The notes beneath the pieces are model-generated. The model did no database searches and was not told the origin of the DNA. It saw only the letters and a list, made by a program, of their open reading frames with translations. From NCBI GenBank assembly GCA_946406115.1, contig OX291553.1:14079001-14143000 (forward strand): a stretch of DNA of 64,000 bases, read 5' to 3'. Origin of the DNA: Apoda limacodes (Eukaryota > Arthropoda > Insecta > Lepidoptera > Limacodidae). A program made the position numbers and the translations under genes. This document shows positions 44,077 to 57,237 of the stretch, piece after piece. Numbering within the stretch: position 1 is the stretch's first letter; each line of letters begins with the position of its first letter.

Positions 44077-47000
44077 TTATTGCTCTTTGTTAAGTGATTT
44101 TTTGTCGGCTGAAGTACTAGGAGCAGTGACTGAATCAACTTCTTTATTATTTTTGTCAACTGTAACAGATTCAGTATTTTCTATTGCATCAATAGTATCA
44201 TCTGTATTGTTTAAAGTATCATTATTACAACTTGATTTCGTTGTAAAGCCAGCTCCAGATTTTTCTTCTTTATCTTCAGAATTTGTTTCAGATGCAGTTC
44301 TGGGTATTACACGATCTTCTTGAACTTTTACGACAACTATTGGATCTGACGCAGTATCTTCTACTAATGTTTTCTTATTAGATTCTTTTAGTTTTATAGT
44401 TTGAAATTTTAAAGGAGTTTTAACTGCTGGCGTGCCGTCTTTATTCCTATTAATAGGCTTAATAACTAAGATTTTTGTTTTCATACCCGCTTTTTTAAAG
44501 TCTGTTATATTTTTATTCACAAGAGGATTTTTAATAACTTCTAAGCTTTGACGGCGAAATTTGAGTGGTACTAAAGGGATCTTTATACCTGGTTTTACAC
44601 TCTCACTATTACTATTTAAATCACTATTGTCTTTTTCAGTTGTATCGGTGGTTGTTTTACCACTGCTATCATCTTTATCAGGAGTAGGTGGTCGTTCAAC
44701 AGAGTTCACATTTGAAGGTATTGCAATTGATGTTTGAGTTGCTTCTGAATTTTTTGGTACCGTTATTTTTTTCGAAACATTACTCTCTTTAGCAGCTTCT
44801 AAAATTTCTTTTTTAGGTGATACCTTTTCTCCTTTGGAGGAATTTTTAGGTAACTGAGGCTTTATAAATGTATTTAAAAACCCTTCTTTTTGAGTAATTT
44901 TTAGTTGTGCTGCAGATATTTCTACAGACTTCCTAGATATGGTAGCTAGCGCCCCATTACAGTCCTTTTGAATACTATCAAGATTGTTTATTAAATCTGG
45001 CTGTATTTTTTTCTTTGATTGCGATTTTGTAGCGTTTCCTGGTTGGGATTCCCTGTATCCTTGTGCTTCCATCTTTAACAAATTGGATAAATCATATTCA
45101 AAATCTTCATTTTTCGGTCTTGTTTTTTTACGAATTGGTCTACGGGAAGACATAGAAGTTGTAGGTTCAAGCATTTGCTTTTTAAGTGTTTTTTCCTCTA
45201 CATCCTCCATGTCTGAGGAATTCTCTTCAAATGGTTTTATGTCTCCCAGAATGATAGTCATAACTTTATCCATTGATAAATCACTATCTCTTTGATCTTC
45301 AGAACTATCTGCAAACCATAACATATAAATAAATAAAGGTGTCGATTATAAATATATTATATAATGGGTTCTGTGGCTATATGGCAAAACCCATGCCCTT
45401 GTAGTTTCGTCATGTCCGTCCGAATCGTATGTCACGGCCTTAAATACTCTTTGCATTGATTCTATTAAAAGGATATCATTATTGGGCCCATAATCTGGTC
45501 AACGAAAACAATTTGTCCTCTGTATCTCGAGCATTAGAACGATCGTTTTTACTGTGACATTGTTTTTCTTTCATTGGTTTTTGACGCCTATAAATCATAT
45601 TCACCATACATGTTACTAAAATGAGAACTGTTGGCTAGCGAAAAACAATAATTTATTATGGTTGCTATAGCGGCAACAGAAATACATCTTCTGTGAAAAT
45701 TTCAACTGCCTAACGATCACGGTTCATGAGATACAGCCTAGTGACAGACGGACAGGCAGACAGACAGACAGCGGAGTCCTAGTAATAGGGTCCCGTTTTT
45801 ACCCTTTGGGCACGGAACCCTAAAAAGAGAAAAAATTAAAAATACTAACTAGTAATTAACTATTTTTACAACTTTTTGTATTATTTATAGGACATGTCTG
45901 CGAGTTTTAATTCGGGTATTGGCTAAAGGCAGACTTTTAGCAGAAACCCAAATTCAAACTAGCAGACATGTTGTGCAAACAATACAATATAGAAAATTTA
46001 GATCGAGGCAAATTAATAATACTGCGTTTTTGGTAGTACAAGCCATTAGGTATATGTTCTTCTATGTATGGTTAAATTTTTAACCTAAATAACTGACAAC
46101 AAGTATTGATGTTTTTCATTTAAAAAAGTGTCACTTGGCATTGGACAGCCTTTTAATAGAATACGCCGATCGTACTTTTAGGTAAAAGGCGTGCAGCTGT
46201 CATTTTCATTCCCATTCTTAGTATGAAAGCATTATATGTGTTATGAATACTTGTCTTGTTATACTCACCGGGAACCACCGAATCTTTCTTTCTTTTAGCG
46301 CTGCCTTTGTTTTGTTGGATTTTGCGTTTCTTACTTTCTATGCGAGTACTACTGGACGAACTGTCATCTGATACGCGACTAGAATCACTAGAACACCTGC
46401 TAGGGCGTCTAGATTCTTCGTTTGTATCATTTAAATCATCTACAAAACTTGATAATTCTAAAGCTTCAATCCCATCAATAGCTTTAACAGTACTAAAATA
46501 GAAATCAGTATCTCCTTTTAATTTGTGCACTATTTTGACGTGTTCAGGCAACTTTTCAAATTCATAATGCTTATAGTTACATAATTTGCAAGAATAACGC
46601 ATCCATTTGTAATGTCCAGCCATATGATCATACAATTCTTGTACCTGATGAAACTTTGAATCACATTTTCTACAAAGTAGTCTGTCTATTTCTATTTCAG
46701 GCTCAATTCTCTGTTTAAAAGCTAAAAGATTATTTTTTTCTGCTTGATGACACAATGGAAGCCTTATAGCCAGTTGATATTCTTCTACGACTGGTACGTT
46801 TTCGATTTTAGCTTCTTCTAAAGGTGCATATGCATTATTACACTCATTGTTCTCATCGATATCCATACTGTTCTCATTTGTAGATTTCTCTTCAACATCC
46901 AATTTTTGGTCATCTTCTTTAAGACATAATTTGGAATCACTTGGCTCATTTTGATTGTTAATTTTGTTTTCTGCAAAAAAAAGTATAGACTATATATTTA

Positions 47001-50000
47001 AATAATACATCATATTCCTCTAGGCTTTAAAATCTCCATTACTTACAAGTTACATGTATATTTCGTGTTACTTTTTTAAATAGAGGTCAGTACTGAGGTG
47101 TAAGGTAGGCTTAAATTAAAACTATGACATGATTGAATAAGCTGTACTACATAACATAGATTTCTGGTTTTACTCAAATATTTCGTTGTGCATGAAATAA
47201 TGGCAATGTAAGTAACATCATGGAGCTAATGATCCTCCACATATTACTTTGATTTTAGTATTATAATGCTAATGTAGGTTTTTGGTAGAGTAGCGCAATT
47301 ATTTTAACAATATTCTATATCAGAAATGCTTATTTAAATTGACAAAGCAGTAGTTATGTGTCCACGGGTATATGATATTGATAACTAATAAACAATTTTA
47401 TGCCTTTATTGCTGAACTGTTTTTTTCTGACTTTGATATGATAGAGCTAATGAAAGATTTTGTAGAGTAGACTAATTATTGTGTGTCTTTATCAGATTGC
47501 GTTTTTAAAAAGGCAACACTCATGGATACATAACTACCATGTGTCTATGAGTATGTTGTGTGTGTAAGTTGGCTTAAGTCATTATTCTTCTGACATAAAC
47601 TGTCGTATAATTATCTACGTCTCATTTTCCTTATATTGTAACGAAATAAATGTCCTAGTAATAAAAATGTGTCGTTGATTTCTAGCATATCTAATCTAAC
47701 TTTAATCACAAAATATGCTTCTACATAAACTAGAAATCTACTTTTTTACATTCAGTCCAACAAAGAATACTTGTTATACCTTCAAATCCATCTGTCACTA
47801 TCCATATGACACATTTGACAGATTTGTACACATTAACTAAATGTTTTAAATATTCACCATTAGCATCACTCTTCGACGGCAGATTAATGTTTGAAGCAGG
47901 CCCTTTGTTATAATCTTTACGTATTTGTATCTCAATTTTTTTGTTCTCGGGAGGTTTGCGTGCAAGAGCACGCGACCTTGGCTGGCAAGTGTAAGTGTGT
48001 GCCGCAAGTGCTGCACGTCGTTCAAACGTGCGGCCGCATCCTCCACAACGCGGCAATTCCCCGTCCCCTTCCATATTATCCATCCATGCCTAATAACAAA
48101 ACAATTAAACATCGCACTAGAAACAAATGCTTCGTACATGATAATGCATATAACAATCTAAACATATATAGTTTATATAGTAACATTTTAATAAGTTTGT
48201 GAGTTATATTGCTGCAAAGTTTATTTATAAACCTCCATAGTATCATTGAAGTTATCAATTATTAAGTTTTGATGAGGTTCAAATTGACAATCTATATACC
48301 ATATTTGCAAGTTTCAGACTTGACATAGCTGTATAATAGTAACTTGCATCTTAAACTTACCAAAACTTACTGTAAGTTTCATGGTCAGTGGGTTATAAAC
48401 TAAACATATAGCTATGTTGTACTTACTAAACACAAATACTAGGCTACTTATGGATACATATGTTAATTATGATTCTACCTGATTTTCCTGGTCCAATCTT
48501 TCTTCTTCAGTTATCTTCTGAGCTACAGGAGCTTTAGAGTTGTTTTTCTTTTTCTCATAAATAGCTGGAGGATTATTCATTTTAAAAGCTTTAGCTTGAA
48601 TCGACTCACGAAGTCTTCTGATTTGTGCAGCAGTTTTGCTGAAAAATTACAAATGTTTATTTCTACGTCTCATACTTAATGGCATCGGTTTAGTAATTCG
48701 GTGCACTAAAAAGATAAAATGATTTTCCTTTTTGTCACTGCATGTTTTTAGAATTACATACATAAATAATTTTGAAAATTACGGATTAATATCAGTGTCG
48801 AGTCTCGTATCTCTTTGGGTTTTATAATTTATTAATAATAGCCTAAAATATTGTAGATATTTTCTTATATTGCAAGATTTATAACATTGGGTAGCCTCTT
48901 CATCCCATTTGTCCTAAAATGCCTAAACTATACGTATAACTACTACTTAAATTATGCTAATCAATAAGATAATAATTAACAAAGACTTTTACACTACCTA
49001 CCGATGCACTTTAAAAAGATGCCGATAAACACTCCAAGAAGTAGAGAAAATCTCAAAGCAATCTGGACACGGGTAGACAAGTCTGCTTTCTAAATGTTTA
49101 TACTTCATGTGAAATCTCATTGTTTTTCGTGTAGCGAATTGGACGTCACCTGAAAGAAAATAATTATATATTTTATCAAATTAGTCAGTCATAAAATTGT
49201 ATAACTATGAAATGTTAGATTAAGAAAGCTTGCATCAGTAGAAAGTAACTGTGGGCACTATTTTAATAATTCTATACCTATAACCCATTATTCCAAAAGA
49301 GGAACACATGCAAGTAGGTGTCTCCTCAGACTTAAGGCGCAGATAGCAGCTAATAATTTGAATTTCCTCTTTGCGCAAAGCATATTTCAAAATATCAATT
49401 ATCAGTTACTTTAATATTCTTTCCTATCTAAGGATATAGAGAGTGTTATTGACAAACATGCAATATAGGCACACAATTCCTAAGATACTTAAAAGAGCAT
49501 TTCACTCGACCAGTGACCTACACATATAAGTGTCTTTAGTGTTTTTCACATGCCTATGTGCAAAAAGTCAAAAAGCTTTAAAAATTATGGATTGCCATAG
49601 AAATATTCAACTCCCAATTTTACCTCCTGGGGTGATGACCTTAGCAAAATCCTTCTTAGTAGAGCCTTCCATCACATAAGAAACCCGTATGTCAAATTTC
49701 CAGATCCAGCAGATTTGAGCTTAGGTTTTACTTACCAAAACTAATAGGGGTTTTGAATCAGATATTGACTGCCTTATGACCGTTCCTATTTAGGTATTTA
49801 AGCTTTTGTTTGATTACTAATTAAGGAACGTATCTCAGTGGGTAATGCCCTGCCTGTTAACAGAGTTATATGGGTTCGATTACCGCACACGACAAACATT
49901 TATGTAGTCAAAATTTTGTGTCTATGTTGATTTTCTATGCATAATACGTAGGTACTTATTTATAAAAAAAATTAAACAATGTGTATATTTGTATCTGTTG

Positions 50001-52556
50001 TCTAGTATCCATAGTGCAAGCTTTGCCTAGTTTGGGACCAGATGGCACTGTGTGTAATGTTCATATATATTATTTATTATTATTCATGAGGGTACCTACA
50101 AATTCTACACTTTAGAGCATCAGATTTATCATTGTCGTCATCATCACTTATTTGTATGATGCTTTCTGGCTGATCAGTTCCATCTGAAGCAATCTTGAAA
50201 GTGCCGTCTCTTTGTAAAACAGCTTTGTCTTGAGACAGAATATTGTCTAGTTCCTTCACCTACAAATATAAAATCTATTTTAATGGCAGTCTTAACGCAG
50301 CATAATGTAAATATAATCGGTCAAGTGTATGTCAGACACCAATTACCTAGGTGTATAATAATAAACTCTAATAATAGGGTTTCATAGTACCTTAGCACAG
50401 TAAAATCATTCTTTGTAAAATAGTCAACACAAATTTGAAATTGGCTAATTTAGGGTTTTGTAGAGTGAGAATTATTGAGAATATCTGTAAAACTTGTACT
50501 TAGATATATAAATATGTATATGTACTTAGAAATATTCAAAATATTTTTGGTTACAGGTAAATCTTTACTATTAAAATTTTTAATGAGTCTATTTCACCAA
50601 TTTAGTTTTAAAATGGGAAGAACTCGTCAAAACTTAGATTTTGGTGCATGTTTTTGTTTACGATATAAATTGACGAAGTTAAATCAGGTTAAAATAGTTT
50701 TAAACTGTTTAGTCAATGGCTTGTGTTGAACATAATATTCAAAAAGGATTTCTTCCTGTTCAGAAGATAAACATTTTTTTATCAGAATCAGAAAGCAAAG
50801 GCACAAATTAAATAGAAAATTACCTGAGTTTGCATGCTTTCACACTCCTTTTCATTATTATAGTGAATATTTTGATACACGGCTACAGAGCTTTCAGGAA
50901 TTTTATGAAGCGCTACTTGTTGGTTCTCAGGATTGATTTGACACACTCCTCTGTTGTTAGTTATCTTTTCAAGAATTGTGGTCAAATCTTTGGTCAACGG
51001 CACACGGTCATCATCAATAACTTCAAATGGATTCTTCAGGGACTCCTGATAGCCTTGTTCAATGCGCTTAATTTTAAGCAGTTCATTTGCCTAAACTTAG
51101 CAATATTTTGTTTAAAAACTTACAATAAAATAAAATTGACTCTAAATGATCTTAAAATAATACTTACAAAAGCGTTAGTCTTTATAAAATGACTGTGCAA
51201 AGTAGAATTAAACTTTTCTTTGCAATACACCCGTTTGTGTGATATGTAGTTTGCTAGACTTCTAAATATATTGCGGCAAACTTTGCATTCATATAATAGA
51301 TCACATTCATTAGATAAGAGGCTTTTGAGCTGAAATAAATTGTAAATAAAGTCAGTAGAAAATAATGATATTTAAAATATTGTTTAGTCATAGTCATAGT
51401 CATCTAGAACTACTATAAAAATATTATTATAGGATAATAGGCATGCAGCCCTCGCAGATGTACCTACTTCTAGGTTGGTGTATGGCTGTTTATATAACTA
51501 CATTTATGACATTCAAGATTAATGAAGCACTACTGTGTGTGTCAGTTTCAAAATTGTTTAATTTAAGCCACTTCACAAGTCTATTCTTAAAACTGTTCAC
51601 AGATTGTGCATTAGTTATTTTTATTGAGGTTGTGATATCCAATATTGGGCTAAGACCTTTAGCAAGCTACCTGCATGCCTTTGTTATGTTGTGCACAAAA
51701 AGTATAGCTTGGCCTAAAGATGGAGGCAGGTTTGAGCAGTTGTATTTGCCTTTGGGTACCTTATTTTATGAGATCACCTAGTCTATGCTGGTCTTCAAGT
51801 TACTTCAAAAAAAACAGTCAAGTAAGGTGAATACTTTATATTTTACAAAGTAATCAATTTTCAAAGTGAGTGTACCATGCAGGTCCTGTAGAATAATGGA
51901 AATGAGGAAAAAAGCAATTTAAAACTAGCTTTTAGTCTGTTTTCTGTTTGTTTTACTAAAGTAATATACTTTATTTAGAGAAAGCCTTTTTAATAATTAG
52001 TGGATTTGATTCAATGTAATATTTTTGCCACATAACAATAAATATCAAACAAGTATCAATTTTATATCAACAACTGCCCCTGTGCCTTTTTTTACAGGTA
52101 TTTGTAGTTTGTTGTTGAGGCTTTGAATCTGATGTTTATATATTTGTTTATCCCTTTTAAATGTGTATGTCTCCAACTAACCAACCAATTTAGATGATTA
52201 TTGTCACAGAGATATTCATAGGGACTAAGAATGACATGGACAATTTTTAAAATTGGAAGCTGCCGGCTTAGAAATTTTCTAAATATAATCAAGGACTTCC
52301 TGTAGAAATCCCACACCAATTACCGAAAAGCAGAGCTACGTTCAAAATTACTAGTATATTAATAAATCTCACTTACTTCCTCAGAAGCTATATCAAAAAT
52401 TTTTCTTGCTTGAGCAAAACCTGTAACACTAGTGAATACTGGCTTCCTGAGCAAAGAAAAATCAATATCTTCTGTGTCATCATTAGATGCATCCTTACTT
52501 GTTTTATTTTTGTCTTCCTTTCCTTTACCCTTTGAGTTTATTTTATTACCTGCCAT
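44077..52556 (-). CDS. ZNF800-like C2H2 zinc-finger protein (9 coding exons)
   Basis: Minus-strand exons: 52556-52377, 51329-51168, 51090-50824, 50259-50100, 49149-49002, 48638-48479, 48089-47858, 46970-46269, 45308-44077. All are GT-AG with consistent phases; 3243 nt give 1080 residues. The first finger, ECKVCRNIFRSLANYISHKR with VYC after it, has the unusual form and early position of vertebrate ZNF800 ([20 protein letters not shown]). Further fingers: CRICDVQFATRKTMRFHMKY (about 255), CPDCFEIFSTSWSVYRHLFK (about 283), CGGCGRTFERRAALAAHTYT (about 372, C2HC), CRKCDSKFHQVQELYDHMAG (about 536) and CKLCNYKHYEFEKLPEHVKI (about 564). The last exon encodes a long Ser/Thr/Lys-rich, apparently disordered region with no finger. 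It is probably a nuclear DNA-binding regulator; its targets are unknown. Polyadenylation signals lie at 43942 and 43830 (TTTATT on plus). Confidence 0.82.
45650..45835 (-). repeat. Lepidopteran 'GGGTTCCGT...' repeat, inverted copy
   Basis: The minus strand reads TTAGGGTTCCGTGCCCAAAG, CTGTCTGTCTGTCTGCCTGT, GTATCTCATGAACCGTGATC and TGTTGCCGCTATAGC, matching 25918-26230. It lies in the last intron of the ZNF800-like gene. Confidence 0.65.
49820..49910 (+). repeat. tRNA-derived SINE fragment
   Basis: AACGTATCTCAGTGGGTAAT (A-box-like) and ATGGGTTCGATTACCGCACA (B-box-like) lie about 35 bases apart, followed by GACAAACATTTATG, a usual continuation of lepidopteran tRNA-derived SINEs. It lies in an intron of the ZNF800-like gene, antisense to it. 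Confidence 0.6.
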
Positions 52557-53239
52557 GGTGACATTTCTGCAATATGTTGATGTTTTGTATGTTATATTTA
52601 TTGAATAATGGTACATTTTTTTTCGATGTTACTCCCTATTTATCTATACAGATTACATACCTGTTATACTTATTACAGATAGATATTTAGACTAACTAAA
52701 CACCATAATTTTGCATATTATTATGTGCTGAAGTTTATCTTCAAACATACGTAACGTACATAAGATAAATTAAAAGGGACTTACTATGTCCTTTACACAG
52801 TATTAACTTATTAAAAATAGATTCAATGTTATAAATAACGAAAAAAGGCGCATGTTGGTAAAACCACGAGATCTACGAAGCAAAATATAGGTGGTCTCTC
52901 CCTCAAATTTCTAGCATAATAAAAGTTTTTAAGATATAAAAATGTATTAAATACTTAATTTAAACATGGCCAAAAACGATATTAGCAGTTATATAATTCA
53001 ACTTACAAGAAAACGGCAGTAACCGCTGAATTGAAAATTTCAGATTTCCGACAAATACACCATCATATCTCCATTTTCTTTCATTCGACAAATGAACGAG
53101 AGTTTAATAGTGGTTGCAGAATTGAAAAAAAAGTATCGAGAAAGTCAATAATCTACATCATTTAATGTAATTTAATCGAATAATTTAGGCTCATTTACCT
53201 CATTCAAACTATTGTAAATATATTTAGTTTTGAAGATGA
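52557..53239. other. Upstream region of the ZNF800-like gene
   Basis: The region is AT-rich without homology. It presumably holds the 5' UTR and promoter of the minus-strand ZNF800-like gene. No TATA box or other site stands out. Confidence 0.35.
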
Positions 53240-53670
53240 TGTTTAGGGTTCGGTACCCAGAGGCCTTATTACTATGCCTACGCTGTCTGTCTGTCTATCT
53301 GTCCGACCATTAAAAGGTTCTACCTTTTAGACTAAATTAAAAAAACAAAAAGTGTGCCGCTAAGCGTTCACCCATCCAATCACTGACCGACGTTGCTTAT
53401 CTTTGAATATTGTTTTCGACAAAAAATGTGTCATCTACCATCTTAAATTACTGTTCAGCGCCATCTAGCTTATTTTTAAGAGAAACAGTAACGTATTTGT
53501 TGAAAACAATGTTCAAAGCTAAGCAACGTCTAGCTTGGTTAGTACCTACTTAGATAGATGACCGCTTAGTAGCAAACTTTTATATTGTTTTTGTTTGAAA
53601 ATTACGTAAATGATGGTGGTACGGAATCCTCGGTGCGCGAGTCCATCTCGCACTTGGCCGGTTTTTCTTC
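53240..53670 (+). repeat. Lepidopteran 'GGGTTCGGTACCC...CTTGGCCGGTTTTT' repeat, complete ends
   Basis: It starts TTTAGGGTTCGGTACCCAGA with CTGTCTGTCTGTCTATCTGT behind it, and ends GGTGCGCGAGTCCATCTCGC then ACTTGGCCGGTTTTT (53630-53667). Both termini of this dispersed element are present, unlike the copies at 25918 and 45650. Confidence 0.65.
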
Positions 53671-54214
53671 TTTAAATTGGAGTAAAATATTGAGACTATT
53701 ATTTTAATGGACAAAGTTGTTTTTTAAATGTATGGAGTTTTTGAAAAGGATTGTAAAATGTATGATATTACTCAATGACGCTCAGAAACGTGAAATAATA
53801 TAATATAGGTACTTCTCCTTCCCATAAATTCATTTAGCTATAGCTTATTGCATTTAGATATAGTTGTAAACTCTGTCGAAGGCTTCGTTAAGTTCAGATT
53901 ATGTACTTGAGTTCATAGCACAATTATTTTGGCATTGCTACATCTTAAATTTTTTTCACCCGTATTACTGGCATATATACTTTTTTTGTGTATAAAGGCG
54001 GTGCCAACTTAATGCTGAAAAATCATTAATTTTTGTCCATTTTAAATCTAGAATAATGGCCCCGTATCATTATTTGCTACAGGCCTTGCGCTAGCTTATT
54101 CCGGCTGTGCCCCTGAGATGCGATGGGCGATAAAGTTGATCGTTGTTTTTTTTGTTGTATATCACTAACGCAGTTGTAGACTTTTTATTAAATAGAATTA
54201 AATTAATTTTAATT

Positions 54215-54515
54215 TATGTTTCGATTCAGCAAAAATATTTCTTTTCCGGTGTGACGTTTTCCTTGATGTCATTATTTTCTAATAGAAGAGTAGTGCTTGA
54301 GAACCTCTCTTCTTCCATAAAGAACTTTGGCCAAGTCTTAATTCTTTGAATTTCTGGAAAGCTCCGCTTGCATCCCGATGCCAACTGAGCTTATTGGAAT
54401 AACTATTGCAACTTTGATGAATTTATGGAAATTTGGACAAAAATCTGGTTTTACGTTGTTAAGTTCTAAAAGAGTCTCATCAATTTGGATAATAGCCTTG
54501 TAATAAGGTGTAAAA
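54215..54515 (-). pseudogene. Remnant of a hAT transposase C-terminal dimerisation region
   Basis: In broken frames the minus strand reads FCPNFHKFIKVAIVIPISSV (about 54450-54390), then AELSRNS or RSFPEIQRIKTWPKFFMEEE and RFSSTTLLLENNDI (about 54375-54270). This order follows the C-terminal block of hAT/ZMYM-like transposases (LVIPVSSA-CERSFS-LRRIK-W-RS-M--ERL--L-LL). A frameshift separates the two halves and there are stops upstream, so it is dead. Confidence 0.55.
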
Positions 54516-57236
54516 AAAAGGCTATCCGCTTTCGAGTTCTAAATTCAAAAATGCATCGATAGAATGGGCTTAAATCTGTTCAAATATGTTATTTATATTT
54601 AGGTACTACATAAACCCAACTACCTAATTTTCTTTAATGATTTCTGTGAGTTCAGAAGTAACTAAACTTAATGGAATGTATTAAGTTGCAAAAGAAAAAT
54701 GATGTAGAAGCCGGTGTCTAAATTGGGTATGAGGGTATGAGGGTATTGAACATAATTTCCATCTGTTCTACATTGATTTTTACATCTAGTCTTCTGGAAT
54801 TCGATATAGATTATTCGATTAAGCTAAAATGTATTAAACAATGATTAGTAATCGATAATGCTGGATTTTAAATATATTGAATTTTATTTATTCCATGTTT
54901 AAATTTTTCTTAGTTTTTATTACAGCCATTATTATGTACGTTGGTTAAAAATAAAGAGGGTGCAATGTAAGGTATTTATATGTATGCTCTGTGGTGCAGT
55001 ACATTACAAAACATGTTTTTATTTTAGCTTCTTATGTAGTATTATATTCTCTTTGTTTAGCTTCTGCGCTGATTGTGAAGTAGACTAGAAGAATATACCA
55101 GTATAAAGGATATTTTCTTGTGGTTATTAAAAAGACAACAAAATATCAAGGTAATTACATACTTTTCTGGTAAATATTTACTTCTCTGCACCAAGTTATT
55201 TTTAGGTAAAAAAATTTAATACATAGAGTAGCACCCCATTATACACATATGAAATAAAAAAGTCGGCGGAAAAGAATAGTTATAGAAATATACAAAATAA
55301 AAATAATCTATACTGAAATAAGCACTAGTGTTAGGTTAGGTTTGCTTATGTTTTTCCCCCCAGCGGAGCGAGGGCAGCCCTCAGAGGGGTGTGTTTAATG
55401 CATATTTTTGAAGTTTATGATGCAAGGTTGTTAGAAGAAGTGCAGGTTTATAACATACAGGTCGTCGGCCTTTCTACCTGATTTCGACTGTTTTTTTTAT
55501 ATGATTACAAATAATTGTTGTAAACAAATCCTTTTATTTATCGTTACTTTGACATATTAACTTTTTAAAAATATAACATATATGGAAGTAAGAAAACATA
55601 GACAACCAAAACATGAACTTCAAAACATTTGCAAAAAAAAAAATACTTAAATAACACAGTATAGTATGTACCCAACTCACAAAATACACAAAAGTTATAT
55701 ATTTAATCTCTTGGGAACTTAATTGAGCCTGCCGGCTCTAGTTCGTCCTTGGATATTACTTTCCATAAGTGATATCTCGCTCGATCATACTTCATAGCCC
55801 AACAGTTACAACAGTTACAAAAATACTTTGCAAATCATGGATCAGAGTAACAAAAAGGGGGTGCAAGGAAAAAAATCCGGTTGCTTCATTACCAAAAGTC
55901 TTTTCCTCAGTGCCCACTTTTGTACTTACATTATTTGGTTGGGGTCCAAATCATGACAGTTAATGTTTAAATCAGGCAGTGGGGAAGTGTAAATGTAGAG
56001 AAATATTTAACTCTTATGCAAGCTACTGAACGAACTTAGGCCATTAGGATGCATTCTAAAACCTCTAAGGTGGCTGTGTAGACTGTAACCCAGATAACAA
56101 CACTAAGCCATCAAACTCTAGGGTTGCAGTAATTATTAAAATAATTATTAATTTTTCCATTAACTTTAGGCCATTTTAAAATGCAACAAAGTAAAATTGG
56201 TTCTGAATTGTACATCTTACACAATCCAGATATAACAAGTGTTTTTTTAAATTTTATGCAGTTAAACTTTAAAATAGTCATAATAAAAAGAGGATAAAGA
56301 AATTTTAGAAAATTATTTTTAAATTTAAAATTACAGTCCTTTGCTCTTTTACCAATTTATTAAAAGACTAATATTAGATTTTATTTAATCAAACTATCAT
56401 GATCAACAACAGTATACTGAAAATATGCAAAAGAACAAATAAAAAAAAAAGTACCTATTGAGCGCGAGAACAGTTACTTACTGGGTAGTGCATTAGGTCC
56501 ATTATGGGCTACTGTCTTCATGAATGATACTTTATTGTAATAAGAATTCTATCAAATTTAATTCTTTTCATGTCATTATTATTACTGATTCAGAACATTG
56601 TGTTTTTTTTAAATCAATGCATGTTTAACCTATTTACTCATACCTAATTTCTTTCCACATAAAAAAACTGGTTTGCTATGTAGTATGTGGTATAGTTAGT
56701 TCCATTATTATCTTCTTACCTACTTACTATAAATATACCCAATCCCAACATTGAATGCATTTTAATATATGATTTTTGTAAACTATTAATAAATAATAAA
56801 AATAGGTTGCAACATAGATATGCCATTTAAGTATATAAAACTAATAAGCCTTTTTCCTATTTATGTCAATTATTATTATTTCTAAGCATACAAAAGAAAA
56901 AGGTTGTTAAAGAAAAAAACTTGATTTATTGCAACAAAACAACTACAACATACAGTTTGAACTATAGAACTTGTGGTTATGTGCATGTACACTGAGTCAC
57001 ATAAGTGTTTAAAAAACAGTATCATCGACTATGTATATGGAAAATTTATTTTATTACTCAAGTGTACCTTGAAATAGGCCAAAAACCCAATCCCATTTTC
57101 CTGTCCAAATTAGAACTATCAGTGCACTGTGCATATGACCTTGAAACCCCAAGATCTGTTGAACTCTGCCTTTTTATATGTTTCATCAGTCATAGATTAG
57201 TTTTAGAGTAATATGATGTTACACATTTACTTGCAG
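54516..57236. other. AT-rich region before UBA3, no gene recognised
   Basis: Short frames at 55769-55963 and 57005-57211 show no homology. The missing 5' exon and promoter of UBA3 should be here. A small GC-richer patch at about 55355-55395 (CCCCCCAGCGGAGCGAGGGC) is the only compositional break. Confidence 0.35.
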
Positions 57237-57237
57237 G

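Noticed and set aside
44042..45295. Plus-strand frames over the last ZNF800-like exon
   Set aside because: Antisense shadows of the S/T/K-rich coding exon on the minus strand.
51443..51781. 112-residue plus-strand frame within a ZNF800-like intron
   Set aside because: Hydrophobic but without homology; intronic AT-rich composition and no splice or promoter support.
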